From: an uncultured Lachnospiraceae bacterium
GTDB lineage: Bacteria > Bacillota > Clostridia > Lachnospirales > Lachnospiraceae
Assembly: GCA_905236705.1 (NCBI GenBank)
Contig: CAJOOZ010000082.1
Coordinates: 1 to 64,000, forward strand
Direction of reading: 5' to 3'
Length of the DNA stretch: 64,000 nucleotides
The translations under genes and the position numbers were made by a program. Within the stretch, counting starts at the first letter, position 1; every line of letters begins with the position of its first letter. Of this stretch, positions 44,776 to 52,435 are shown piece after piece. The notes under the pieces are model-generated. The model saw only the letters and a list, made by a program, of their open reading frames with translations, ran no database searches and was not told the origin of the DNA.

Positions 44776-44811
44776 TTAACTCAGCCTCGGCTTGTATCCC
44801 GACTGAGTTAA
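44776..44811 (-). terminator. Hairpin over the stop codon of the HPr-like gene
   Basis: TTAACTCAG (44776-44784) pairs with CTGAGTTAA (44803-44811), and TCGG (44787-44790) with CCGA (44799-44802). The stop codon of the HPr-like gene is inside the arm. No T-run follows on the minus strand, so it may act mainly in mRNA stability. Confidence 0.6.
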
Positions 44812-45038
44812 ACCTCGTAGTTCTTCAGAACAGCCAGAACATCATCTACATTTTCCTCTGCGTGGATGTTCAGATCAATGGGCTTGGACAGATCAAGGGA
44901 GAAGATTCCCATGATGGACTTGGCGTCGATCACATATCTGCCGCTTACCAGATCAAAGTCATAATCAAATTTGGTGATATCGTTTACAAAAGATTTAACC
45001 TTGTCAATTGAGTTTAAAGAAATTCTTACAGTTTTCAT
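44808..45038 (-). CDS. HPr-family protein lacking the phosphoryl-accepting histidine
   Basis: A small 76-residue cytoplasmic protein with the HPr fold pattern. The ATG at 45038 is chosen because GGGAGG ends 7 bases before it. The ATG 2 codons upstream is too close. The segment AKSIMGIFSLDLSKPIDLNI contains Ser41, which aligns with the regulatory Ser46 of HPr. The active-site LHARPA segment is absent: after ISLN come IDKVKSF and KFDYDFDLVSG, with no histidine. It therefore cannot carry phosphate in the PTS and resembles Crh-like or other regulatory HPr relatives. Promoter is shared divergently with mtaB. Confidence 0.85.
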   Translation of the reverse strand: MKTVRISLNSIDKVKSFVNDITKFDYDFDLVSGRYVIDAKSIMGIFSLDLSKPIDLNIHAEENVDDVLAVLKNYEV

Positions 45039-45061
45039 TTTCATTCCTCCCGAAATTTTTC

Positions 45062-45090
45062 TTTGCGTTTTCAATACCTTCGCCTATAAT
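45062..45090 (+). promoter_or_regulatory. Promoter of mtaB
   Basis: TTTGCG (45062-45067), a 17-bp spacer and perfect TATAAT (45085-45090), 62 bp before the start at 45152. It overlaps the promoter of the divergent HPr-like gene, so the two may compete for RNA polymerase. Confidence 0.5.
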
Positions 45091-45117
45091 ACTACTTGGA
45101 CGAACAAAAAAAGTCAA
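45089..45117 (-). promoter_or_regulatory. Promoter of the HPr-like gene
   Basis: On the minus strand TTGACT (45112-45117), a 17-bp spacer and TAGTAT (45089-45094), 51 bp before the ATG at 45038. Confidence 0.45.
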
Positions 45118-45151
45118 TGATGAAAACATCCAAAAAAACAAGGAGAAACAG

Positions 45152-46528
45152 ATGAAAAGTGTGGCATTCCATAACCTGGGCTGCAAGGTGAATTCCTATG
45201 AAATAGATGTAATGCGTCAATATTTCCAAGAAAAAGGCTATCTTATTGTTGATTTTGCACAAAAGGCAGATATTTATGTGATCAATACCTGCACCGTGAC
45301 AAATATTGCGGATCGCAAAAGCAGGCAGATGATACACAGAGCCAAGGCGCTGAATCCGGAAGCTGTCGTGGTGGCAGTGGGATGCTATGTGCAGACGCAT
45401 CAGCAGGAAATCCGAAGGGATGATACCATCGATCTGGCCATCGGCAATAACAAAAAGGGGAAAATCGTAGAGCTGGTGGAAGAGTTTATGCGCGACAGGT
45501 CGGATAAAATGCTCTCGGGCAGGACGAGTCTGGATCTCGAAAGCCCCGTGTCCTATGAGGAGATGGAGCAAGGTCGTGCCACGGAGCATACCAGGGTGTA
45601 TCTCAAGATTCAGGACGGATGCAATCAGTTCTGCAGTTATTGCATCATTCCTATGGCCAGGGGCAGGGTTCGTTCAAGACAAAAGGAGCAGGTGCTTCAT
45701 GAGGCGGAGAAAATGGTTGCCCGGGGCTATCGTGAGATCGTAATCACGGGGATCCATATCAGTTCCTACGGCATGGATTTTGAGGGAGTCAGCTACAACG
45801 CTGCCATGAAGGAAGAAGATTATGGGCACAGTCGATATCTGTTGGAGCTCCTGGAAAGTCTATCACAGTTGGAGGGCTTAGAGAGGATCAGACTGAGTTC
45901 TCTTGAGCCGCGGATCGTCACGGAGGAGTTTGCCGGAGCACTGGCCGGGATGCCCGCGATCTGTCCTCATTTTCATCTGTCCCTGCAAAGCGGCAGCAAC
46001 AGTGTGCTGAAACGGATGAACAGGCAGTATACGGCGCAGGAATTTCGTCGCAGCGCTGAAATACTGAGACGGTATTTTGACAGACCGGCTCTTACCACGG
46101 ACATTATAGCAGGCTTTCCGGGGGAGACGGAGGAGGAATTTGGCGAAACTCTCCTTTTTGCGGAGAGTATAGGATTCTACGAGATGCACGTCTTTCCGTT
46201 TTCCCGAAGAAAGGGTACTGTGGCGGACAGGATGCAGGGACAACTGACCGAGCGGGAGAAAAAGGACAGATGCAGAAGGCTGCTGGCGCTGAATGAGAAA
46301 CTGGGCAGGGAGTACAGGGCGCTCTTTGCGGGAGAAAAGCTGCCGGTCCTGTTTGAGACCGAAAAAGAAGTGGGCGGCAGGCTGTGTTTATGCGGGCATA
46401 CGCCGAACTATATCGAGGTAGCCGCAGTGGCCGAAAAAGCACAGGGTATGGCAGGCCGGATCGCCGTGTGCACACTGGGAAAAGAGCTGGGCGACGGATT
46501 GATGGAAGGTGTGATGGATGAGGGCTGA
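45152..46528 (+). CDS. mtaB: tRNA t6A37 methylthiotransferase MtaB
   Basis: Radical SAM enzyme of 458 residues that adds a methylthio group to t6A37 of tRNAs reading ANN codons. The start at 45152 follows AAGGAG. The open frame extends upstream without a ribosome site. The N-terminal UPF0004 domain has the three cluster cysteines in NLGCKVNSYE, NTCTVTNIADRKS and VAVGCYVQTHQ. The radical SAM triad is CNQFCSYC near residue 156. DIIAGFPGETEEEF and HVFPFSRRKGT follow, and a C-terminal TRAM domain ends it. It needs Fe-S clusters, probably from the SUF system at 54041. Confidence 0.95.
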   Translation: MKSVAFHNLGCKVNSYEIDVMRQYFQEKGYLIVDFAQKADIYVINTCTVTNIADRKSRQMIHRAKALNPEAVVVAVGCYVQTHQQEIRRDDTIDLAIGNNKKGKIVELVEEFMRDRSDKMLSGRTSLDLESPVSYEEMEQGRATEHTRVYLKIQDGCNQFCSYCIIPMARGRVRSRQKEQVLHEAEKMVARGYREIVITGIHISSYGMDFEGVSYNAAMKEEDYGHSRYLLELLESLSQLEGLERIRLSSLEPRIVTEEFAGALAGMPAICPHFHLSLQSGSNSVLKRMNRQYTAQEFRRSAEILRRYFDRPALTTDIIAGFPGETEEEFGETLLFAESIGFYEMHVFPFSRRKGTVADRMQGQLTEREKKDRCRRLLALNEKLGREYRALFAGEKLPVLFETEKEVGGRLCLCGHTPNYIEVAAVAEKAQGMAGRIAVCTLGKELGDGLMEGVMDEG

Positions 46529-46612
46529 CAAAAATAGTTTCTTTTTTGCGAAAAATGTTGTAAAATGGCATAGGGTATATATGTAGCAGGAAACTATGGG
46601 GAGGTTGGCAGG

Positions 46613-47494
46613 ATGAAGTATACAAAGGAAGAGATAGCGGAAATAGAGAAGGTTTCAAAAGATGTGGCAGCAGCTATTATGGAGCATTTTCCAAAGGATT
46701 CCGATTTTGAGATCGAGATGTCACTGGAGTCGACCAAAACGGATTTTGATGCGCTCAAGCTACGGATCGAGTCACAGGGTCTGGAGGTCAGCGACGGAAC
46801 GACGAGCTGCAACTTTATGAAAAAAATTTCACTGGCGGATGCGACTGCAGCCAGCAAGCTTCAGGAACTGACGGATCTGAAGTATAAATTTCTAAAGAGC
46901 GTTCTGGTGATTGGTCTGCCTTCCCTCAATGCCAGGGTGGAAAAGCAGGTAAAGGACAGGATCGCGCAGCATGACTACATCATGAAGATCGGTGTCAGCA
47001 TCGGAATCGCACTGCAGCAGGCCGGTACCACCAGTGTTTCTCCGGCGGCGGCGGTATCCCGGCAGCAGGTGGATCATTATCTGAACCTGATCAAGGACCA
47101 TCTGACCAGACTGGCGTTCAGCTCGGAGATCAATCCCACTACCAGGGGCAGCATCGTTATCCACGGAGAGAGCTCTGACCGCACCATCCGTATCGATGAG
47201 ACCGTGGTTGATACCATGACCAATCAGCAGACGATCCATGAGATCTATTACTATCTGGATACCAAGGAGAACAAGTATTTTGAAAACGGCAAGAGCCGTC
47301 CCATCAGTGATCTGTTTTTGTCCATCACGGCATCCGAGCGGTATAAAAAGATCTACAATGAAGTGAACGTGCTATTAAAAAAAGAAGTCGTGATCGATAA
47401 GGATGTGGAGTCCTTTGTGGCATCCCAGAAACCCGTAGCCAATGAATTTTTAAAACCGAAGGTAAATTCATTTAAGCTGACGCATATAGAGTAA
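46613..47494 (+). CDS. Conserved-looking cytoplasmic protein of unknown function
   Basis: A 293-residue protein that I cannot assign to a family. It starts at the ATG 46613 after GGGGAGG. There is no signal peptide. Residues about 85-125 and 165-185 look helical, with one moderately hydrophobic helix ([15 protein letters not shown]). The middle part is rich in charged strands ([21 protein letters not shown]) and the C-terminal 90 residues are again helical ([18 protein letters not shown]). It precedes ireB by 14 bp in the same direction, so it may be cotranscribed with the ireB-ruvX cluster. Function is unknown. Confidence 0.75.
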   Translation: MKYTKEEIAEIEKVSKDVAAAIMEHFPKDSDFEIEMSLESTKTDFDALKLRIESQGLEVSDGTTSCNFMKKISLADATAASKLQELTDLKYKFLKSVLVIGLPSLNARVEKQVKDRIAQHDYIMKIGVSIGIALQQAGTTSVSPAAAVSRQQVDHYLNLIKDHLTRLAFSSEINPTTRGSIVIHGESSDRTIRIDETVVDTMTNQQTIHEIYYYLDTKENKYFENGKSRPISDLFLSITASERYKKIYNEVNVLLKKEVVIDKDVESFVASQKPVANEFLKPKVNSFKLTHIE

Positions 47495-47508
47495 AAGGAG
47501 ACAGACAA

Positions 47509-47772
47509 ATGGCTAATACTACAGATACCCAGTTTTTTAAGGTGGACACCGAAAGCGAGACCGGCGTAAAGATCGTGCTGTCAACGGTTTATGAAGCACT
47601 CAGCGAAAAAGGCTATAATCCGGTCAATCAGATCGTGGGTTATATCATGTCGGGAGATCCGACCTATATCACTTCCCACAACAGCGCCCGTTCACTGATC
47701 ATGAAGGTGGAGAGGGACGAGCTGGTGGAAGAGATGCTCAGAGCTTACATCAAGGTCAATCACTGGGAATAA
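47509..47772 (+). CDS. ireB: IreB family regulatory phosphoprotein (UPF0297)
   Basis: Small cytoplasmic protein of 87 residues, the family substrate of the PASTA-domain Ser/Thr kinase IreK/PrkC that controls cell-envelope stress tolerance in enterococci. The sequence begins [10 protein letters not shown], with Thr4 and Thr7 at positions comparable to the phosphorylated threonines of the enterococcal protein. The conserved [32 protein letters not shown] and the terminal VNHWE are all present. The gene is followed at 1 bp by ruvX and then a DUF1292 gene, the standard Firmicutes order. Confidence 0.95.
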   Translation: MANTTDTQFFKVDTESETGVKIVLSTVYEALSEKGYNPVNQIVGYIMSGDPTYITSHNSARSLIMKVERDELVEEMLRAYIKVNHWE

Positions 47773-47773
47773 A

Positions 47774-48214
47774 ATGATGCGGATCATGGGACTTGACTTT
47801 GGTGCCAAAACGGTGGGGGTAGCTGTCAGCGACCCTCTGATGATCACTGCCCAGGGGATCGAGGTCATACATCGTAAACAGGAGAATAAGCTCAGGCAGA
47901 CCTATGCCAGGATCGAGGAGCTGGCGCAGGAATACGAAGTGGAGCGTTTTGTGGTGGGACTGCCCATGCATATGAACGCTGCGGAGGGAGAGCGCGCCGA
48001 AAAGTCCAGGGATTTTGCCCGGAACCTGGAGCGAAGGACGGGAGTGCCCGTTGTCATGTGGGATGAGAGACTCAGTACGGTTTCCGCTGACCGGATCCTG
48101 GAGGAAGCGGGCGTCAGACGTGAGCACAGAAAAGAACATATAGATGCCATAGCGGCATCCTTTATATTGCAAAGCTATATGGATTATTTAAAAAACAGCG
48201 AATGCGGAGAATGA
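47774..48214 (+). CDS. ruvX: Holliday junction resolvase-like protein RuvX (YqgF)
   Basis: RNase H-fold nuclease of 146 residues implicated in Holliday junction resolution and in pre-16S rRNA maturation. The start [19 protein letters not shown] holds the first catalytic Asp. [20 protein letters not shown] and [19 protein letters not shown] follow, and the last Asp is in [12 protein letters not shown]. It is 1 bp after ireB and 1 bp before the DUF1292 gene, so the three are translationally linked. Length and motifs are normal. Confidence 0.95.
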   Translation: MMRIMGLDFGAKTVGVAVSDPLMITAQGIEVIHRKQENKLRQTYARIEELAQEYEVERFVVGLPMHMNAAEGERAEKSRDFARNLERRTGVPVVMWDERLSTVSADRILEEAGVRREHRKEHIDAIAASFILQSYMDYLKNSECGE

Positions 48215-48215
48215 A

Positions 48216-48488
48216 ATGGAAAAGGTAACTTTTACGGATAATAGCGGTGAGAGGCTGGAAATGTATGTGCTGGAAAAAGCCAGACTGTCCGGTTGCGACT
48301 ATCTGCTGGTGGTGGATCAGCCTGAGGGCGATGCCCAGGCGCTGATCCTGAAGGACGTGACGGCGCAGGTAGCTGCGGACGGCAAGGAGGCTTCCTATCA
48401 GATCGTATCGGATGAGAAACAGCTGGATGCCCTGACACCGCTTTTTGAAAGTCTGGTAGAAGATATCTCTTTCGTGACAGAGGATTGA
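48216..48488 (+). CDS. DUF1292 protein (YrzB/UPF0473 type)
   Basis: An acidic 90-residue protein. The pattern is an N-terminal TFTDNSGERLEMYVLEK, then YLLVVDQPEGDAQALILKDV and a C-terminal acidic VEDISFVTED. This is the third member of the conserved ireB-ruvX-DUF1292 cluster, which supports the family call. Function is unknown in the literature I know. It starts 1 bp after ruvX. The stop lies 35 bp before the RNase J start. Confidence 0.9.
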   Translation: MEKVTFTDNSGERLEMYVLEKARLSGCDYLLVVDQPEGDAQALILKDVTAQVAADGKEASYQIVSDEKQLDALTPLFESLVEDISFVTED

Positions 48489-48523
48489 TCCGCTTTTTGC
48501 TGATGAGCAAAACGGAGGAAGAA

Positions 48524-50194
48524 GTGAAAGTAACAGAAGAAAGAAAGCCGTCTGTGAAAGTCATCCCGCTGGGAGGACTCGAGCAGATCGGCATGAATAT
48601 TACTGCCTTTGAATACGGGGACAGTATCATTGTGGTGGATTGCGGACTGGCATTTCCGGAGGATGATATGCTGGGAGTGGATCTGGTCATCCCCGACATC
48701 ACCTATCTGAAGGATAATGCGGACAGGGTAAAGGGTATTCTGATCACCCACGGTCATGAGGATCATATCGGAGCGCTGCCTTACATCTTAAAGCAGCTTC
48801 CGGTGCCTGTGTATGCCACCAAACTGACCATGGGGATCATTGACAACAAACTGGCAGAACACGGGATTGAAAATCTGGTACGTAAAAAAGTTGTGAATTT
48901 CGGACAGCATATCAATCTCGGACAGTTCAGGGTTGAGTTCATCAGAACCAACCATTCCATTGCGGATGCTGCCGCCTTTGCGATCTATTCGCCTGCCGGT
49001 GTGATCGTGCATACCGGAGACTTCAAGGTGGATTATACACCGGTATACGGTGATTCCATCGATCTGCAGCGCTTTGCGCAGATCGGCAAAAACGGTGTCC
49101 TGGCGCTGATGTGTGACTCCACTAATGCGGAGCGCCCCGGCTTTACCCCTTCGGAGAGTACCGTGGGGGAGACTTTTGACAAGATCTTTTCGGAACATAT
49201 GAAGACCAGGATCATCATTGCGACCTTTGCATCCAATGTGGACCGCGTCCAGCAGATCATCAATTCCGCTGATAAATACGGCCGCAAGGTAGTGGTAGAA
49301 GGACGCAGTATGGTGGGGATCATTGAAACGGCGCAAAAGCTGGGTTATTTAAAGATTCCCGATAACACCCTGATCGAGACGGAGCAGCTGAGCAATTATC
49401 CGGCTGAAAAGACCGTGATCATCACCACGGGCAGCCAGGGCGAAAGTGTGGCGGCCCTGTCCAGGATGGCGTGCGGCACGCACAGGAAGATCTCCATCAA
49501 GCCGCGGGATACGGTCATTTTTTCATCGCATCCCATCCCCGGTAATGAAAAAGCGGTCTCCAAGGTGATGAATGAGCTCTACGGACAGGGCGCGGATGTC
49601 ATCTTTCAGGACACCCATGTATCGGGACATGCCTGCCAGGAGGAGATCAAACTGATCTATTCCCTGGTACAGCCCAAATATGCCATTCCCGTACACGGAG
49701 AGATGCGGCATCTTAAGGCGCAGGCCAGACTGGCCGAGAATCTCGGGATAGATAGGAAGAACATCTTTGTGATCCAGTCCGGCGATGTACTTGAACTCTC
49801 GGAGGATCGTGCGAGGGTTACAGGCAAGGTGCCTGTGGGAAATATCTTTGTGGACGGTCTGGGTGTCGGAGATGTGGGCAATGTGGTTCTGCGCGACCGG
49901 CAGCATCTGGCGGAGGACGGTATCTTTATCGTGGTTGTCGCCATGGATGGGGAAGGCCGGATCGTATCGGGCCCCGATGTGGTATCCCGCGGTTTTGTTT
50001 ACGTGAGAGAATCGGATGAACTGCTGGATGAGGCAAGAGAGATCTCCGGCGAGGTTCTGAACCGTTGTCTGGAGCGCGGGATTGAAGACTGGAACAGAAT
50101 GAAAAATGCCATGAAGGAAGAGCTGTCGGATTTCTTCTGGAAAAAGACCAGACGACGTCCGATGATCCTGCCTATCATCATGGAAGTTTCATAA
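48524..50194 (+). CDS. rnj: Ribonuclease J
   Basis: Metallo-beta-lactamase/beta-CASP nuclease of 556 residues with endo- and 5'-3' exonuclease activity on mRNA and rRNA. The GTG start at 48524 is preferred because GGAGG ends 5 bases before it and the protein then has the usual length. ATG at 48503 has no ribosome site. The metal motif is LITHGHEDHIGALP, with TNHSIADAAAF, VIVHTGDFKVDYTP and the beta-CASP ASNVDRVQQI. VSGHACQEEIKL and PVHGEMRHL follow. A C-terminal dimerising domain completes it. A YlbF-family gene follows by 12 bp, linking it to mRNA-decay control. Confidence 0.95.
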   Translation: MKVTEERKPSVKVIPLGGLEQIGMNITAFEYGDSIIVVDCGLAFPEDDMLGVDLVIPDITYLKDNADRVKGILITHGHEDHIGALPYILKQLPVPVYATKLTMGIIDNKLAEHGIENLVRKKVVNFGQHINLGQFRVEFIRTNHSIADAAAFAIYSPAGVIVHTGDFKVDYTPVYGDSIDLQRFAQIGKNGVLALMCDSTNAERPGFTPSESTVGETFDKIFSEHMKTRIIIATFASNVDRVQQIINSADKYGRKVVVEGRSMVGIIETAQKLGYLKIPDNTLIETEQLSNYPAEKTVIITTGSQGESVAALSRMACGTHRKISIKPRDTVIFSSHPIPGNEKAVSKVMNELYGQGADVIFQDTHVSGHACQEEIKLIYSLVQPKYAIPVHGEMRHLKAQARLAENLGIDRKNIFVIQSGDVLELSEDRARVTGKVPVGNIFVDGLGVGDVGNVVLRDRQHLAEDGIFIVVVAMDGEGRIVSGPDVVSRGFVYVRESDELLDEAREISGEVLNRCLERGIEDWNRMKNAMKEELSDFFWKKTRRRPMILPIIMEVS

Positions 50195-50206
50195 AGGAGC
50201 TGCATT

Positions 50207-50539
50207 ATGCGGGATTACAGAGATGGTTTGGAAGTGTTCATACAGGAGATGAAGAAGTCCACCGTATATACAGAATATTTGCTGCAGAGGGATAATCTCA
50301 GAAAATATCCCGAATTAAAAAAGCAGGTGGATGAATATCGCTACAGGGTTTTGATGATGCAGCAGCAGACGCAACCGGATCAGATCTTTGATGTAACCGA
50401 CCAGTTTCTGAAAGAGTCCGAGAGCTTTCGGGAGAATCCCGTGGTATATGATTTTCTGGCAGCCGAACTTGCATTCTGCCGCATGATGCAGAACATTCAT
50501 ATGCGGGTGGTCGATGAGGCTGCGATGGATTTTGAGTGA
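50207..50539 (+). CDS. YlbF/YmcA family protein
   Basis: All-helical cytoplasmic protein of 110 residues. Features are the N-terminal FIQEMKKSTVYTEYLLQRDNL helix, YPELKKQVDEYRYRVLMMQQQ and the C-terminal DFLAAELAFCRMMQNIHMRV. In B. subtilis YlbF, YmcA and YaaT form a complex that directs RNase Y cleavage and affects biofilm and competence. Here the gene is between RNase J and the MltG-like gene, which suggests a similar connection to RNA decay. Its stop is 2 bp before the next ATG. Which of the paralogues (YlbF or YmcA) it is cannot be said. Confidence 0.88.
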   Translation: MRDYRDGLEVFIQEMKKSTVYTEYLLQRDNLRKYPELKKQVDEYRYRVLMMQQQTQPDQIFDVTDQFLKESESFRENPVVYDFLAAELAFCRMMQNIHMRVVDEAAMDFE

Positions 50540-50541
50540 TT

Positions 50542-51132
50542 ATGGTAAAAAAAATACTGTTATCAATTTTAAATTTTGTCATCAGGTCTTCACTGCTGGT
50601 GCTGATCGTACTCGGCGTATACCGTCTGGCCATGTACTCCTATCATTTCGGCTATATGGTTTTTGCGGATGCGGCGATGGAGCCTGCGCCGGGAAGGGAT
50701 ATCGTTCTGACCATCGATTCAACGGAGGATACGCTGGACGTGGGAAGGCTCTTAAAGGCTAGAGGTCTGGTATCGGATGAGAAGATCTTTTATCTGCAGG
50801 AGAGGCTGTCCGATTATCACGGCAAGATGATGCCCGGTACCTATACACTGAACACTTCAATGAAGACGGAGGAAATGCTTGAGACCCTGTCGAGCTCCTA
50901 TCAGGAAGAAGGAGAGGACGGGGAGGAACGGCCGGAGAATGAGGACGGTGACGTTGAACAGAGCACAGAGGAGCCTGATTTTGCGGATCCGGCCGTCATG
51001 GAACCTGCGGATGCAGATCAGGCTGAAACGGATGCGGATTCCTATGATGGCGGGCTGGATGAGCCTGCAGATGATGTACAGGAAGACGAAACACAGGCGG
51101 ACAATCCTTACGGAGCGGGAGCAGGTCTTTAA
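50542..51132 (+). CDS. MltG-like membrane protein without the catalytic domain
   Basis: A 196-residue protein starting at ATG 50542. One membrane helix (about 7-28) is followed by a LysM-like segment (VLTIDSTEDTLDVGRLLKARGLVSDEKIFYLQERL, MMPGTYTLNTSMKTEEMLETL) that matches the N-terminal region of the endolytic transglycosylase MltG. The YceG/MltG catalytic domain (about 200 residues with the essential Glu) is absent. Instead there is an acidic Asp/Glu/Pro/Ala tail of about 80 residues. It is in the position of mltG in the ireB-ruvX-mltG-trmR order, so it is probably a divergent orthologue. No internal stop or frameshift was seen. Confidence 0.82.
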   Translation: MVKKILLSILNFVIRSSLLVLIVLGVYRLAMYSYHFGYMVFADAAMEPAPGRDIVLTIDSTEDTLDVGRLLKARGLVSDEKIFYLQERLSDYHGKMMPGTYTLNTSMKTEEMLETLSSSYQEEGEDGEERPENEDGDVEQSTEEPDFADPAVMEPADADQAETDADSYDGGLDEPADDVQEDETQADNPYGAGAGL

Positions 51133-51135
51133 CAC

Positions 51136-51798
51136 ATGATCGTTGATGAGCGCTATACAGATTATATCAATTCCCTGACGGGATTTCTGGAGGACGATCT
51201 GGAAGAGCTTTATGAAAAGGCAAAAGCCAATCGGATTCCGGTGATCCGCAGGGAAACACAGGCGCTGCTGGGATTTCTGATAACGGAAAAACAGCCATGC
51301 CACATTCTGGAAGTGGGAACGGCCATTGGCTTTTCCGCTCTTTTTATGAGTGGTTTTTTACCAAAGGACGGACGCATCACTACCATAGAAAAGTATGAAA
51401 AACGCATCCCCATTGCCCGGGAAAACTTCAGGCGCTTTGGCAGGGAAAAACAGATTAAGCTGCTTGAGGGAGATGCGATGCAGATCCTTGCAAATCTGCC
51501 ACAGGAGTCATACGACATGGTTTTCATGGATGCGGCCAAGGGACAGTATATTCACTTTCTGCCACTCGTCAAAAAGGTTCTGGCGCCGGGCGGGGTACTG
51601 ATCAGCGACAATGTTCTGCAGGACGGACAGATCATCGAGTCGAGATTTGCCGTGACAAGGAGAGATCGGACGATCCATGAAAGGATGAGAGAATACCTGT
51701 ATGCGCTGACCCATGACGATGAACTGGTGAGCAGTGTACTGACCGTCGGAGACGGGGTGGCGCTGTCGGTCAAAAAGAAAGGAAGAGAGACATGTTAA
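51136..51798 (+). CDS. trmR: tRNA 5-hydroxyuridine methyltransferase TrmR (YrrM)
   Basis: SAM-dependent O-methyltransferase of 220 residues of the caffeoyl-CoA type. It methylates 5-hydroxyuridine at tRNA position 34 to 5-methoxyuridine in Gram-positive bacteria. ILEVGTAIGFSALFMSGFL is the SAM motif, YDMVFMDAAKGQY and SDNVLQDGQI are the metal-linked blocks, and the N-terminal ALLGFLITEKQP helix is normal. It follows the MltG-like gene by 3 bp, as in B. subtilis yrrL-yrrM. It overlaps the ACT-protein gene by 7 bp. Confidence 0.9.
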   Translation: MIVDERYTDYINSLTGFLEDDLEELYEKAKANRIPVIRRETQALLGFLITEKQPCHILEVGTAIGFSALFMSGFLPKDGRITTIEKYEKRIPIARENFRRFGREKQIKLLEGDAMQILANLPQESYDMVFMDAAKGQYIHFLPLVKKVLAPGGVLISDNVLQDGQIIESRFAVTRRDRTIHERMREYLYALTHDDELVSSVLTVGDGVALSVKKKGRETC

Positions 51799-52196
51799 AA
51801 CAAGTATCAATCTATGCGGAGAACAAAAAGGGTAATCTGCAGAAGATCACGGGGGCGCTGGCCGAACACAATATCAACATCTGGGGTTCTGTTACCAATG
51901 ACAGCGCAGAGTACGGCATCATCCGTATGATCGTGGAGGATCCCGAAAAAGCCTGCGAGATCCTGCAGCAGGAAGGTTTTATCTGCAAGCTTCAGGATGT
52001 GATCGGAGTCGAGATGGAAGACGAGGTCGGCGCGCTCAACAAGCTTTTACAGGCTTTGAAGGACAGCAATATCAATGTTGACTATATCTATCTGTCTTTT
52101 AACAGAGAATCGGGGTTGCCGGTGCAGATCCTGCATACGCAGGATACCGCAGAGGTGTCATCCTGCATCACGGCCAAGGGATTCAGACTGGTCTGA
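51792..52196 (+). CDS. Tandem ACT-domain protein
   Basis: Cytoplasmic protein of 134 residues made only of two ACT domains (about 1-66 and 68-134). The first has KGNLQKITGALAEHNINIWG, the second EVGALNKLLQALKDSNINVD. Such free-standing proteins bind amino acids and regulate partner enzymes, and they are common in Lachnospiraceae. The start overlaps the end of trmR by 7 bp. A DUF4250 gene and gpmI follow. The ligand cannot be told. Confidence 0.9.
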   Translation: MLKQVSIYAENKKGNLQKITGALAEHNINIWGSVTNDSAEYGIIRMIVEDPEKACEILQQEGFICKLQDVIGVEMEDEVGALNKLLQALKDSNINVDYIYLSFNRESGLPVQILHTQDTAEVSSCITAKGFRLV

Positions 52197-52216
52197 AAGA
52201 CGGGAAGGAGGAGATC

Positions 52217-52393
52217 ATGCCCAAGGATCCTGCCATGCTGCTGAGCTTTGTCAATACGCAGCTAAGGGATAATTATTCGTCGCTAAAAGAGTTAGCATCT
52301 GCTTACAATGCTGATGAAACCGATATCATTGACAGGCTTCAGACGATAGGCTATCAATATGATGCGGGGCGGAATCAGTTTGTGATACAATAG
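52217..52393 (+). CDS. DUF4250 small protein
   Basis: A 58-residue protein found by reading the gap before gpmI. AAGGAGGAG lies 6 bases upstream of the ATG. It begins MPKDPAMLLSFVNTQLRDNY and ends YDAGRNQFVIQ. This is the pattern of DUF4250 proteins of clostridia, which look like a small winged or ribbon-helix DNA-binding unit. Function is unknown. It shares the transcript with the ACT gene (20 bp gap). Confidence 0.88.
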   Translation: MPKDPAMLLSFVNTQLRDNYSSLKELASAYNADETDIIDRLQTIGYQYDAGRNQFVIQ

Positions 52394-52435
52394 AGGATGC
52401 GTAGAGGCATCCCGGCAAAAGGAGGAGAACATATT

